Both the position numbers and the translations under genes were made by a program. The notes under the pieces are model-generated. The model was not told the origin of the DNA. It saw only the letters and a program-made list of their open reading frames with translations, and ran no database searches. This document shows, one piece after another, positions 10,534 through 19,698 of a DNA stretch of 64,000 nt. Source of the DNA: Marinilongibacter aquaticus (GTDB taxonomy: Bacteria > Bacteroidota > Bacteroidia > Cytophagales > Spirosomataceae); contig NZ_CP083757.1 of assembly GCF_020149935.1 (NCBI RefSeq), positions 1,488,001-1,552,000 of the forward strand, given 5' to 3'. The stretch's first letter is position 1; every line of letters starts with the position of its first letter.

Positions 10534-11090
10534 TGGCAGAGGTACAAGTAAAAGAAAGCGGTGGCGGTGATGGTAAGGTTCGCGTAAAAAAGAAGTCCGG
10601 TAAACCCGATATGACTCCCATGGTGGATTTGGGTTTCCTTTTGATTACCTTCTTTATTTATACAACGACCTTCAGCAAGCCCAATATCATGGGTTTCGCT
10701 ACACCAAAAAAGGACGACAAGCCACCTGAAGAGCAAGAACAAGTAGATATCAAGGTATCAAATACCATCACCATCATACTTGGAGAAGACGATAGAGTTT
10801 TCTGGTATCAGAAACCTTTGAAAGAAGTAACTGTAGATGATTTGCACGAAACAGATTATTCTGCAGAAGGTATCAGAGCGGCCATCTTATTGAAGAAAAG
10901 CCAAGCTCTTACACCAGAAAACTGGACAGTGATTATCAAGCCAAGCGATGAATCGACATGGAAAAACACCGTGGATATTCTCGATGAAATGGCGATCACC
11001 GATAGTGAGAAAAAAGCGGTAGTAGACCTTCAGAAAGTTGAAAAAGAGGCATACTATACGAAGATCGGAAAACCAGTTCCGACCGAATAA
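10533..11090 (+). CDS. exbD: ExbD-type biopolymer transport protein, second copy
   Basis: A 185-residue paralogue of the preceding gene. A Lys-rich cytoplasmic start is followed by DMTPMVDLGFLLITFFIYTT, which contains the conserved membrane Asp (D32). The periplasmic part differs clearly from the first copy, which suggests a hetero-oligomer rather than a recent duplication. It is followed by tonB after 38 nt. Confidence 0.9.
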   Translation: MAEVQVKESGGGDGKVRVKKKSGKPDMTPMVDLGFLLITFFIYTTTFSKPNIMGFATPKKDDKPPEEQEQVDIKVSNTITIILGEDDRVFWYQKPLKEVTVDDLHETDYSAEGIRAAILLKKSQALTPENWTVIIKPSDESTWKNTVDILDEMAITDSEKKAVVDLQKVEKEAYYTKIGKPVPTE

Positions 11091-11128
11091 GCAAATTATC
11101 CCAAGGATAAATAAAAGTCATTTGATTA

Positions 11129-11974
11129 ATGGATCCTAAAAAGAACATAATCGGGGAGAATTTGGACGATATAATCTTTTCGAATAGAAATAAGGCATAT
11201 GGTGCCTATTTCCTACGGAAAAATTACACCAAGTATCTAACCAGAGCGGCCGTGTTGGGCGTAAGTGCCTGCCTATTGGTCATCGGTGGTGCATGGGGAT
11301 TTAACAAGTTCATCGCTCCGAATCTTGAAAAAGAGCAAGTAGATGTTGTAGACATCGACTTGTCCAAATTGGAAGAACAACTGGACGAGGAAGAGCCGCC
11401 ACCGCCGCCGCCACCGCCGCCAGAAGAGCCACCACCACCACCACCAGAAGTGAAGCAGGTACAGTTTTTGCCTCCTGAGCCTAAGGCCGATGAAGAGGTA
11501 AAAATTGAAGAACCGCCTCCAACTTTGGAAGAAGTGGAGAAAGCTGTGATCTCGAATAAAGACGTAGAAGGTGATGATGTAGTAGATGCGTTTACTCCAC
11601 CACCGCCACCTCCGCCAGCCGTAACCAAACCCGCAGGATTGGCCAAGCCTAAAGAGGAGCAAATCTTTACAGCTGTAGAACAGCAACCCGAGTTCCCCGG
11701 TGGAACAAAAGCCATGTACGAGTACATTGGTAAAAACATCAAATATCCGGCTGCTGCCCAGAGAGCCAACGTTTCAGGACGTGTATTCGTGAAATTCGTT
11801 GTGGAAAAAGATGGCTCGATAGGCAAAATTGACGTACTGAAAGGAATTGGATTTGGTTGTGATGAAGAAGCAATTCGTGTAATCAAATCAATGCCAAAAT
11901 GGAACCCTGGTCGTCAGAATGGTAAAAATGTAAGGGTTTACTTTACAATGCCGGTGTTCTATCAATTAGAATGA
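11129..11974 (+). CDS. tonB: TonB energy-transducing protein
   Basis: A 281-residue protein with a cytoplasmic N-terminus, one membrane helix near residues 35-55, and a periplasm-spanning Pro/Glu-rich region with two runs of consecutive prolines (about 90-110) and a third near 150-160. The C-terminal TonB domain follows (PEFPGG...YPAAAQRANVSGRVFVKFVV...W.PGRQNGK). It contacts TonB boxes of outer-membrane receptors and is driven by the upstream ExbB/ExbD. The proline runs come from CCG/CCA/CCT repeats that could change length in frame. Confidence 0.93.
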   Translation: MDPKKNIIGENLDDIIFSNRNKAYGAYFLRKNYTKYLTRAAVLGVSACLLVIGGAWGFNKFIAPNLEKEQVDVVDIDLSKLEEQLDEEEPPPPPPPPPEEPPPPPPEVKQVQFLPPEPKADEEVKIEEPPPTLEEVEKAVISNKDVEGDDVVDAFTPPPPPPPAVTKPAGLAKPKEEQIFTAVEQQPEFPGGTKAMYEYIGKNIKYPAAAQRANVSGRVFVKFVVEKDGSIGKIDVLKGIGFGCDEEAIRVIKSMPKWNPGRQNGKNVRVYFTMPVFYQLE

Positions 11975-12192
11975 TGGGTAACAAATTTGATAATAACAAG
12001 CTTTGGAAAATCACACGGATAGCTTTGAATTTAACAATGGGTCTACTTTATGTCCTTGTCGGATATTATGTGATTCAGAAAAATTGGTTCATGACCTATC
12101 TCGAACCAAAGTTTAGTTATCCCTTGGGTGCCGTATTGATCGCGTATGGTCTATTTCGAATATACCGAACGTACCGTGTAGCTCAAGAATAG
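11971..12192 (+). CDS. small membrane protein downstream of tonB
   Basis: A 73-residue protein of unknown function with two predicted membrane helices (about 16-34 and 48-65) and a basic C-terminus. It overlaps the tonB stop (ATGATG) and ends immediately before a strong terminator, so it is the last gene of the transcription unit. Its place suggests a small accessory subunit of the TonB complex; this is inference from position only. Confidence 0.75.
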   Translation: MMGNKFDNNKLWKITRIALNLTMGLLYVLVGYYVIQKNWFMTYLEPKFSYPLGAVLIAYGLFRIYRTYRVAQE

Positions 12193-12226
12193 AAAAAGGC
12201 CATCGCAAATGATGGCCTTTTTTCTT
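12193..12226 (+). terminator. strong intrinsic terminator ending the exbB-tonB unit
   Basis: AAAAAGGCCATC-GCAAAT-GATGGCCTTTTTT: a 12-bp stem, 6-nt loop and U-tract starting right after the stop codon of the small membrane protein. Confidence 0.85.
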
Positions 12227-12247
12227 TAACACATACTTTCGCTCGTT

Positions 12248-13156
12248 ATGAAAAAAACATTCCTACTTACCGCTATTTTAACTCCCCTTTTGTACGGATG
12301 CCACTCTGTCGGAAAAACCGAACGGCTGCATGTAAACAAAGGGAAAGCCATTATTGCAGCCGACGAATCTTTCGAAGAAGTCGTGAAGGCTCAAGTGAAT
12401 GCATACAAATCGCACTATCCCGAAACGGAATTCGAGGTCATATATGCTCCTGAACAAAAAGCCATACGTTTAATGCTAAGCGATTCGGCAGACATCGCGG
12501 TGGTCTCAAGAGAACTTAGTGCAGACGAACAAAAATATTTTACCAGTCGCCGAATTGACTACACTCCTGCCGAAATGGCCATAGACGCTGTAGTATTGGT
12601 GGTCAACAAAGATTTTGAACTCAACGAAATCAGTGAAGCTCGGGTAGCTTCTATTCTAAAAGGTGAAGACGAGGCTTTTCAACTGGTTTTTGACAACGGC
12701 AGCTCGAGCAATTTGAATTTCTTCTTGAATCATTTCAAGCTCGAGAAAGTGAGTAATAAAACCGTTTCTGCCGCCAAAGGCACCGAAGATGTTTTCGCCT
12801 ATGTTGAAAATCACAAGAAAGCCATCGGCGTAATTGGCCTCAATTGGATCAGCGACGAAGACGACCCCAATGTTCGCCGGCGGAAAAGTGCGGTAAAAAT
12901 ATTGAAAGTGAGCAAACCCGGGCAGGTTGCCGAATTCGCCTCTTTGGCCACATTGCGTAACCAATCATATCCCTTTGCCAAATCAATATACTTGCACACA
13001 ACACAAGAACAATGGGGTGTGGCCAAAGGCTTTGTACGCTTTGCTTGTTCTCAAATTGGACAACTGGTGGTTGAGAAAATGGGCTTACAGCCTTTTTATC
13101 TTATCCCTAAAAAATACGAAATGTCGGAAACGCCAGAAATCAATGTGACCGAATAA
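12248..13156 (+). CDS. PstS-like substrate-binding lipoprotein
   Basis: A 302-residue predicted lipoprotein (lipobox LLYGC, Cys18). The rest has the type 2 periplasmic binding fold of phosphate-binding PstS proteins: a DESFEEV...Y...YPETEFEVIY first lobe, DSADIAVVSREL, a hinge and FDNGSSSNL. No PstC/A/B permease genes are near. In Bacteroidota this gene commonly sits next to exbBD-tonB and a TPR gene, so it may serve the TonB machinery rather than an ABC importer. Ligand unknown. Confidence 0.75.
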   Translation: MKKTFLLTAILTPLLYGCHSVGKTERLHVNKGKAIIAADESFEEVVKAQVNAYKSHYPETEFEVIYAPEQKAIRLMLSDSADIAVVSRELSADEQKYFTSRRIDYTPAEMAIDAVVLVVNKDFELNEISEARVASILKGEDEAFQLVFDNGSSSNLNFFLNHFKLEKVSNKTVSAAKGTEDVFAYVENHKKAIGVIGLNWISDEDDPNVRRRKSAVKILKVSKPGQVAEFASLATLRNQSYPFAKSIYLHTTQEQWGVAKGFVRFACSQIGQLVVEKMGLQPFYLIPKKYEMSETPEINVTE

Positions 13157-13315
13157 TCCAATTATTAACATTTTTAAAACAAACTGGAACTCCATTCTTC
13201 AATCTAAGACCAAAAAGAATGGTAACTCTTTAAAACTTTTTTCCCTAAAATTCATTTTTTACTTATTTTGCAAACTGATTTTTTACAAACGAATAACCTT
13301 AATTTGGAAGTGACG

Positions 13316-15040
13316 ATGAAGAAACTTATGAAATCAATGTTATTTGCTCTTGCTGCGGTGATTTTCCTGCCGTACTTGGGCAATGCCCAAACTATCGAGG
13401 ATGGGTTGAAAAACTTGGACGCCGAGCGGTACAAAAAGGCGGAAGAGATTTTCACTGGCCTTGTTAGTAGCAACCCAACAACTGAAAATTACTTTCAATT
13501 AGGCCGTTATTATCTTAGCACTCCAGATGCCCAAGCAAACATTGCGAAAGCAGAGGAAGCCTTCTCGAAAGGAAGTGATTTAGACAAAAAAGGTGATCCT
13601 TTGAATACCATCGGATCGGCTTGGATTAAAATAGCCCAAAAAGATTTTGCCGGTGCCAAAGTGATCCTTGAAGACCTTTTCAAAAAAGGTAAATACGAAA
13701 AAGACGCAGCCTTAAACATACGTGCTGCAGAGGGCTACGTACTTTTCCCATGGGCCAACGATCCAGGTGAAGCCATTCTTTACCTAGACAAAGCCTTTGA
13801 TGTGAAAAAAGAGGACAATCCTCAATTGTACGTAATCAAAGCCAAAGCTCACATCATTCAAAACGAAGGTGGGGAAGCGATGAACGCTTTGCAAAACGCC
13901 CTTACTTTCGGAGCAAAAGACAAAGCAAACATCTACTCTTTGATGGCCAAAATTTGGTTGCAAGGAAAAAGCTACAAGGAAGCAGACTCCGCAATCCAAA
14001 ATGCATTGGCTGCTGATCCTGAATTTGCCCCAGCCTATTATTATAAGTCTTCTTATTTGCAGACTTACCAAAAATGGGACGAAGCCGCAGCTGCCGCAAA
14101 ACAATATCTGCAATTCAGCGATGGCGACTGCGAAGCCAAATTGCGTTATGTAAAATTGGCCTTTACAGCCAAAGCTTTCGAAGATGTACTTTCTACTTTG
14201 AAAGAAATCGAATCTTGTAACGAAGATCCAATTGTACACCGTCTTTCAGGTATTTCAAAATACGAACTGGGCAGACCTGAAGAGGCCATCAAGGATTTGA
14301 AAAACTTTGTAGAAGTCGCTCCAAAAGAAGAAATCTTTGGTTTGGACTACGGTTTCATCGGTAGAGCATACATGGCTTTGAACGACGAAGCCAACATGGA
14401 GCAAAACGATATCCAAGGTATCGAATACATGGAAAAAGCGGTGGCTATGGAAGACACCACTTATGACTACTTCACTTACTTGGGTGGTTATTTCCAAGAA
14501 AAGAAAGATTACGAAAATGCTGCCCTTTTCTTCAAAAAGGCTCTTGAAAGCAAGAAAAACCCAACTGGTCAAGACTGGTTCAACTTGGGTATTCTTCAGT
14601 ATCAAGTGAAAGACTGGGAGAATGCGGACAAATCTTTCGACAAAGTTTGTGCGGCCTATACTGGAGATTATGCATGGGCACCTCCTTATATTTTGAGTGC
14701 TCGAATAAAAACATATCTGCACCCGGAAGATTCGCTTTACTCCTATACCGAACGCTACCAAGAATACCTCAATATCTTGGGTGATGAAGGTAAAGCAAAC
14801 CCAGCCAATCTGAGAGATGTGACCGATGCTTTGCGTTATTTGGCAGGTCACGAATGGGTTGCCAATTACGACATTCCTAAAGCTGTAGGTTATTTGGATG
14901 AATTGTTGAAATATGATCCAGAAAATCAACAAGCCAAACAATTGAAAAATCAAATTCTTGGTAAAGACGACGAAGAGGAGGCTCCAGCAGACAGCACGGC
15001 CACCAGTCCCGAACCCATGAAAAGCGATGGGCAGAAATAG
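13316..15040 (+). CDS. periplasmic TPR-repeat protein of the TonB cluster
   Basis: A 574-residue protein from the ATG at 13316, which gives a proper signal peptide (KKLMKSMLFALAAVIFLPYLGNAQ region). The frame stays open upstream but adds no signal-like sequence. The mature part is almost entirely tetratricopeptide repeats, visible as repeated A-x-Y-Y-x-K-x2-YL and G-x-Y-x3-KDYENAA patterns, and ends with an acidic, Ser/Thr/Pro tail. A protein-protein interaction scaffold in the periplasm is likely. It follows the PstS-like gene after 159 nt, with its own terminator behind it. Confidence 0.85.
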   Translation: MKKLMKSMLFALAAVIFLPYLGNAQTIEDGLKNLDAERYKKAEEIFTGLVSSNPTTENYFQLGRYYLSTPDAQANIAKAEEAFSKGSDLDKKGDPLNTIGSAWIKIAQKDFAGAKVILEDLFKKGKYEKDAALNIRAAEGYVLFPWANDPGEAILYLDKAFDVKKEDNPQLYVIKAKAHIIQNEGGEAMNALQNALTFGAKDKANIYSLMAKIWLQGKSYKEADSAIQNALAADPEFAPAYYYKSSYLQTYQKWDEAAAAAKQYLQFSDGDCEAKLRYVKLAFTAKAFEDVLSTLKEIESCNEDPIVHRLSGISKYELGRPEEAIKDLKNFVEVAPKEEIFGLDYGFIGRAYMALNDEANMEQNDIQGIEYMEKAVAMEDTTYDYFTYLGGYFQEKKDYENAALFFKKALESKKNPTGQDWFNLGILQYQVKDWENADKSFDKVCAAYTGDYAWAPPYILSARIKTYLHPEDSLYSYTERYQEYLNILGDEGKANPANLRDVTDALRYLAGHEWVANYDIPKAVGYLDELLKYDPENQQAKQLKNQILGKDDEEEAPADSTATSPEPMKSDGQK

Positions 15041-15063
15041 TGCCTAGAACATATTGACAACAG

Positions 15064-15090
15064 AAAGGCCCGGTCATGCCGGGCCTTTTT
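15064..15090 (+). terminator. intrinsic terminator after the TPR gene
   Basis: AAAGGCCCGG-TCATG-CCGGGCCTTT with a trailing TTT: a 10-bp GC-rich stem 23 nt after the stop codon. Confidence 0.85.
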
Positions 15091-15111
15091 CTCTACTCGT
15101 AAAATATTAAA

Positions 15112-15119
15112 TATATTTG
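15112..15119 (+). promoter_or_regulatory. -7 promoter box for adk
   Basis: TATATTTG matches TAnnTTTG and lies 22 nt before the adk ATG at 15142. Its position argues against an upstream TTG start at 15124. Confidence 0.5.
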
Positions 15120-15141
15120 CTATTTGTTAAAGACACCACTC

Positions 15142-15714
15142 ATGTTTAACCTTGTTATTTTTGGCCCTCCGGGTGCAGGAAAAGGCACTCAATCCGCAAA
15201 AATCATTGATGAATTCAACCTTGCCCATATTTCTACAGGCGATATGTTCAGAATGCATATCAGTCAAAATACCGAATTGGGACTTAAAGTAAAAGAGCTT
15301 TTGGCCGAAGGCATTTTGGTTCCCGACTCCGTAACCATCAATATGTTGGAAGAAGAAGTCAACAGCAAGCCCGATGTGGCCGGCTTTATCTTCGATGGTT
15401 TCCCACGTACAGTGAAACAAGCCCAAGCTCTGGATGAATTCCTTACTGAAAAAGGAGCCAAAATAGATTTAGTATTGCAATTGGAAGTGACTGAAGAGGA
15501 AATCAAAAAGAGAATTGCAGAAAGACAAAAAGTGAGTGGTAGAGCAGATGACGACGCAAGTAAATTGATCAAACGCATCGACGAGTATTTCCAAAAAACC
15601 GTTCACGTACTTCCTTATTACGAACAACAAGGCAAATTGGTAAAAGTAAAAGGGATTGGCGATATAGAAGAAATCTATGCCCATATCTCTAAAGAAATTG
15701 CCGCTTTTTTCTGA
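15142..15714 (+). CDS. adk: adenylate kinase
   Basis: A 190-residue enzyme that interconverts AMP + ATP and 2 ADP. The P-loop is GPPGAGKG near the start, the AMP-binding STGDMFR and FDGFPRTVKQA motifs are present, and the LID is the short type (GRADDD, no zinc Cys). The ATG at 15142 starts directly with FNLVIFGPPGAGKG; a TTG six codons upstream is disfavoured by the promoter. obgE follows 20 nt downstream, a frequent arrangement in Bacteroidota. Confidence 0.96.
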   Translation: MFNLVIFGPPGAGKGTQSAKIIDEFNLAHISTGDMFRMHISQNTELGLKVKELLAEGILVPDSVTINMLEEEVNSKPDVAGFIFDGFPRTVKQAQALDEFLTEKGAKIDLVLQLEVTEEEIKKRIAERQKVSGRADDDASKLIKRIDEYFQKTVHVLPYYEQQGKLVKVKGIGDIEEIYAHISKEIAAFF

Positions 15715-15734
15715 AGAACAGAATTTAAAATCAT

Positions 15735-16721
15735 ATGACGTCCAACTTCATCGACTACGTAAAAATTCATTGCAAATCTGGTAAAGGTGGTGCAGGTTCG
15801 ACGCATTTTAGACGTGAAAAATTTGTAGACAAAGGTGGCCCCGACGGCGGAGATGGCGGTCGTGGCGGCCATGTCATTGTCAGAGGCAATGCTCAACTTT
15901 GGACATTGTTGCACTTGCGGTATCAAAAGCACATTAAGGCTAAAAATGGCGTAGCGGGCGGTGGAAGCCGAAGCAGCGGAGCCCAAGGCGAAGATGTGAT
16001 TCTTGAAGTACCCTTGGGTACAGTAGTTCGCCATGCCGAAACCAATGAAGTCCTTTTGGAAATCACCGAAAATGGTGAAGAAAAGGTACTTCTCGAAGGA
16101 GGCCGCGGTGGTTTGGGCAATTTCCATTTCAAATCATCCACGAATCAGGCTCCGCATTATTCACAACCAGGAGAAAAAGGGCTAGAAGACTGGATGATAT
16201 TCGAACTCAAAGTGTTGGCCGATGTGGGCTTGGTTGGATTTCCCAATGCGGGAAAATCGACCCTGCTCTCTGTTATTTCTGCCGCAAAACCCGAAATCGC
16301 CGCCTATCCATTCACAACCATCACACCCAATTTGGGTGTAGTCAAATACCATGATTATCAGTCATTTATCGTAGCTGATATTCCGGGGATTATTGAAGGG
16401 GCCGCAGAAGGAAAAGGCCTAGGCCTGAGGTTTCTCCGCCATATCGAACGCAACTCCATACTTCTTTTTGTCATTTCGTCTGAAACCGAAGACCTGCTGA
16501 AAGATTACGAAACACTTCTTTCTGAATTGACCAAATACAATCCCGAACTTTTGGATAAACAACGTGTATTAGGTATTTCAAAAACCGATACGATCGAAGA
16601 GAAAGAATTGGAAAAACTGGTAAAAAAACTGCCCGATGACCTGTCAATTGTCACCTTTTCATCGCTTACAAATCTGGGGATTCAAGAGCTGAAAGATGTG
16701 CTTTGGAAAGCACTGAATTAA
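15735..16721 (+). CDS. obgE: Obg/CgtA GTPase
   Basis: A 328-residue ribosome-associated GTPase. The N-terminal glycine-rich Obg fold occupies about 1-157 ([22 protein letters not shown]). The G domain follows, with G1 GFPNAGKS (168-175), switch [11 protein letters not shown] (215-223), a G4 reading SKTD instead of NKxD, and G5 FSSLTN. The charged C-terminal domain of longer Obg proteins is absent. Co-directional with adk and probably co-transcribed. The S in G4 is a mild departure; I would not assume loss of guanine specificity. Confidence 0.95.
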   Translation: MTSNFIDYVKIHCKSGKGGAGSTHFRREKFVDKGGPDGGDGGRGGHVIVRGNAQLWTLLHLRYQKHIKAKNGVAGGGSRSSGAQGEDVILEVPLGTVVRHAETNEVLLEITENGEEKVLLEGGRGGLGNFHFKSSTNQAPHYSQPGEKGLEDWMIFELKVLADVGLVGFPNAGKSTLLSVISAAKPEIAAYPFTTITPNLGVVKYHDYQSFIVADIPGIIEGAAEGKGLGLRFLRHIERNSILLFVISSETEDLLKDYETLLSELTKYNPELLDKQRVLGISKTDTIEEKELEKLVKKLPDDLSIVTFSSLTNLGIQELKDVLWKALN

Positions 16722-16748
16722 CCTTTTAATAGAATTTAGCGGATTTTG

Positions 16749-16781
16749 ATGCAAGTAGATTTTACAATTTATAACTTGCAT
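16749..16781. repeat. inverted repeat between obgE and the esterase gene
   Basis: Perfect 8-bp arms ATGCAAGT and ACTTGCAT are separated by 17 nt, inside a 192-nt intergenic region. There is no U-tract, so an operator or mRNA hairpin is more likely than a terminator. Confidence 0.35.
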
Positions 16782-16913
16782 GGTCAAGCCATTCGAAAGC
16801 ATTTGGATTTACGAAGCTTGACACCTTAGTAAAGAGACTCGCCACTTTGTCCACACTATATATAAAGGCGACAAAGGCACGAAACTCTTTGTATTTCATT
16901 CAAATTGAGTCTG

Positions 16914-19202
16914 ATGAAAGCCCGAAATTTAAAGTTCAATCCGTTTTACTTTATACTCCTTTCCTGCGTTTTCAGCTCTGGCTTTGGACAGCTACACGTA
17001 GACTATCCGAAGAACAGAATGGTTGTGCAAAGAAACAATCAGAACGAAGCACATTTGCAAATTGCGGGCTATGTCGACGTTGAAATCGACCGTATAGAAG
17101 CGAGATTGTTGCCTGTGCAGGAGTATCAAGGGCAGGCCACAGACTGGCAAACCATTAGCCAAGAACCGACGAATTCACAATATATAGGATCAATTCTGGG
17201 AAAAGGCGGCTGGTACACCCTTGAAGTACGGGCCATTCGGGATGAAAAAATCATCGCTTCTCATGAAGTATCGCGTGTGGGCATCGGTGAGGTTTTTGTA
17301 ATTGCTGGGCAATCCAACGCCGAGGGCAATAGTGATTTTGAAGGGGCTGAAATTGGAGCCCAAGACGACCGGGTTTCCGTCATCGATTATAAACAATCCA
17401 TTATCGATGAAGACCAATTGCCTTTCGTTTTCAATCAGCTGCACGATGGTTCGCGTATCGGCCCGTACAATCCCGTCCCGTGGTTTTGGGGCAGGATGGC
17501 CGAAAAAATTGTGCAGCAATACAATGTTCCTGTTTTGCTTTTTGGCTCGGCCGTAGGCGGTACGAGCAGCCTATTGTGGTACGGGTCTATGCTGGGTTTC
17601 GATTATTCCAAAACCGACGATGTCATTATAAAATTCCCTGGCAGCCCTTATGACATCTTGAGGAAAACCTTACAGAATTATGTAAGCCGCACGGGCTTAA
17701 GAGCCATCCTTTGGCAACAAGGCGAGAGTGATTCCGGCACTTTTCCCAATGTATATTACGACCGTATAAAAGCCGTTGTCGAACAAACCTCCATTGATTT
17801 TGACGCCCGAGTCAATTGGATTATGGCCGTGGCCAGCCGTACACCGCACGTGTCTTCGGCCATGTACGGACAATTGATGTTGATCAACGGTTTGGAAAAT
17901 GTGTATGAAGGCCCCAATACCGACCTCATCTATGGGCCAGAATACCGTGCCGATGGCATTCATTTTCATAAGGGTGGGCTCGATTTGGTTGCCGCTCACT
18001 GGTATCTTGCCATTCAGCAGAATAACTTATTTGACAAGATTCCGCCCACCATGCCGAAACCTTTTGTCTTGCTCGACACCCAATGTGGCGGAGCCGAAGA
18101 CTATGCCCTCAACCTTTCTTTTCCCGAAGGTTTTGGCCAGCCCAAATGGTCGAACGGAATATCGGCGAGCAATACGACTTTGAACTACGGCACACTCTCG
18201 GGGAAAGCCCGTAAAAACGGTGTCGTGTATTTCAGCCCGGGCATTGCCCACCACACCTCGTTTTTCAACAAAGAAAAAATCAATCTAATTGGCGAATCAA
18301 CTTATTGCGAAAATGTAAGCGACAATTACTTGCAAGCCAGTACAGACAAAGCCTTTTGGTCAAATGGTTTTGTGGGTGACCAGCTGGTGCCCACAAGCTC
18401 TGGAGATTACTTCTTCCAATACAAAAACCATTACGGTTGCTCCCTGACCTCTGAATCGATTCATCTTGAAGTACTCAATTCACCCAAGACAAACTGGTCT
18501 TCGAGCACTGGTCAAACAGACTTTTGCGACAACACGACATTGGCCCTTGAAGCAAACGGTGATTTTCCAGCCTACAGTTGGTCGACTGGCGAAAGCACAA
18601 AACAAATAACGGTAAATGAAGGAGGCGAATACAGCTTCTATGTACAGGGCGAGAACGGCTGTTTTTCGGATACCACCGCGATACAATTGCACACTTTAGC
18701 CGCTCCTCAATCGCCTGTCATTGACCATTTGAATCCTTTCGAACTTCACGTGATTAACGAGAGTTTGAATACCGACTTCGCTTACCATTGGTATGCCGGG
18801 GAAACCAATCTGGATAACAATTCAACAGAAATAAAGGTGACCCAAACCGGTCTTTACCGCGTCAAAAGCGACAAAGTATACACATTGGACAACGCCGAAA
18901 CACTAACCTGTTCATCCGCTTTTTCAAACGATATTGAGATTAGAGCCAACAACCTCTCACCTGCCATAAAAGTATGGCCCAACCCCAGCAGAGGCAGCGT
19001 GCAAGTCGAAATGTTGAACAGAGAACCTTACCTCTACACCTATTTATATTCGGAGAAAGGCCAACTTTTACAAGAAGGTGAAGTACAGTTTGAAAACGGT
19101 TCGCCCAAGATCGAATTCCAAAATCTATCCAAAGGTGTATACTTTATCAAAACAGGCAGCAGAAACAATTTCGTGACCCATAAAATTGTAGTCATTGAAT
19201 AA
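16914..19202 (+). CDS. secreted SGNH/CE6-type carbohydrate esterase with T9SS sorting domain
   Basis: A 762-residue protein starting at the ATG at 16914 (a TTG three codons upstream is unnecessary) with a signal peptide ending near GFGQ. The sialate O-acetylesterase-like domain follows: GQSNAEG (catalytic Ser about 134), GGTSSL, WQQGESDS and DGIHFH. The C-terminal half has Ig/PKD-like units rich in C-x-N-T-T-L-x-L and YSWSTGES patterns. It ends in a type A T9SS sorting domain (WPNPSRG..., GVYFIKTG). It probably removes acetyl groups from plant or algal polysaccharide at the cell surface; the substrate is inference. Confidence 0.85.
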   Translation: MKARNLKFNPFYFILLSCVFSSGFGQLHVDYPKNRMVVQRNNQNEAHLQIAGYVDVEIDRIEARLLPVQEYQGQATDWQTISQEPTNSQYIGSILGKGGWYTLEVRAIRDEKIIASHEVSRVGIGEVFVIAGQSNAEGNSDFEGAEIGAQDDRVSVIDYKQSIIDEDQLPFVFNQLHDGSRIGPYNPVPWFWGRMAEKIVQQYNVPVLLFGSAVGGTSSLLWYGSMLGFDYSKTDDVIIKFPGSPYDILRKTLQNYVSRTGLRAILWQQGESDSGTFPNVYYDRIKAVVEQTSIDFDARVNWIMAVASRTPHVSSAMYGQLMLINGLENVYEGPNTDLIYGPEYRADGIHFHKGGLDLVAAHWYLAIQQNNLFDKIPPTMPKPFVLLDTQCGGAEDYALNLSFPEGFGQPKWSNGISASNTTLNYGTLSGKARKNGVVYFSPGIAHHTSFFNKEKINLIGESTYCENVSDNYLQASTDKAFWSNGFVGDQLVPTSSGDYFFQYKNHYGCSLTSESIHLEVLNSPKTNWSSSTGQTDFCDNTTLALEANGDFPAYSWSTGESTKQITVNEGGEYSFYVQGENGCFSDTTAIQLHTLAAPQSPVIDHLNPFELHVINESLNTDFAYHWYAGETNLDNNSTEIKVTQTGLYRVKSDKVYTLDNAETLTCSSAFSNDIEIRANNLSPAIKVWPNPSRGSVQVEMLNREPYLYTYLYSEKGQLLQEGEVQFENGSPKIEFQNLSKGVYFIKTGSRNNFVTHKIVVIE

Positions 19203-19270
19203 TTTATACGAATAAGCCGATATAGGATAAAATGGCTGCGAGCTTATATGCATTTAATGTGCATTCTGCT

Positions 19271-19300
19271 TTTGATTCCGCCCAACTAGTTTTAATTTTA
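19271..19300 (+). promoter_or_regulatory. promoter of the nuo operon
   Basis: -33 TTTG at 19271-19274, an 18-nt spacer, and -7 TAATTTTA at 19293-19300 (one mismatch to TAnnTTTG), 20 nt before the nuoA ATG. Confidence 0.6.
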
Positions 19301-19320
19301 CGGCTTAAAAGTAATACTGA

Positions 19321-19695
19321 ATGATCAGCAATCTTCCGCAAGATTTCCAACCCCTACTCATACAGTTTGCCTTGGCTCTCGGGTTTGTGGTTTTCACAAT
19401 TATCATCACCCATGTGTTGGGTCCCCGATTGAAAAGCAAGAGAAAGGAAGACCCTTTTGAATGTGGTATTGAATCGCAAGGCGATGCCCGTACACCACTT
19501 TCCGTGCGTTATTTTCTTATTGCCATTCTTTTTGTGCTCTTCGATGTGGAAATCATTTTCATGTATCCTTGGGCCGTGAATTTCAAAAGCTTGGGATGGT
19601 TTGGCTTTATGGAAATGCTCGTTTTCGTTGCCCTTTTGATGGCCGGTTTCTACTACATTGTCAAGAAAGGCGTGTTGGATTGGGAGAAGGATTAA
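19321..19695 (+). CDS. nuoA: NADH-quinone oxidoreductase subunit A
   Basis: A 124-residue membrane subunit of complex I with three hydrophobic helices. The conserved loop RKEDPFECGIESQGDARTP contains the ECG motif that moves with quinone binding, followed by FLIAILFVLFDVEIIFMYPWA. First gene of the operon, 3 nt before nuoB. Confidence 0.95.
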   Translation: MISNLPQDFQPLLIQFALALGFVVFTIIITHVLGPRLKSKRKEDPFECGIESQGDARTPLSVRYFLIAILFVLFDVEIIFMYPWAVNFKSLGWFGFMEMLVFVALLMAGFYYIVKKGVLDWEKD

Positions 19696-19698
19696 CAG

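Noticed and set aside
11390-11460. CCG/CCA repeat tract as a phase-variable or mobile repeat
   Set aside because: It encodes the proline-rich spacer of TonB in frame; length changes in multiples of three would not switch the gene off.
16847-17083. 78-codon frame overlapping the start of the esterase gene
   Set aside because: Out of frame with the esterase, whose signal peptide and domain are clear.
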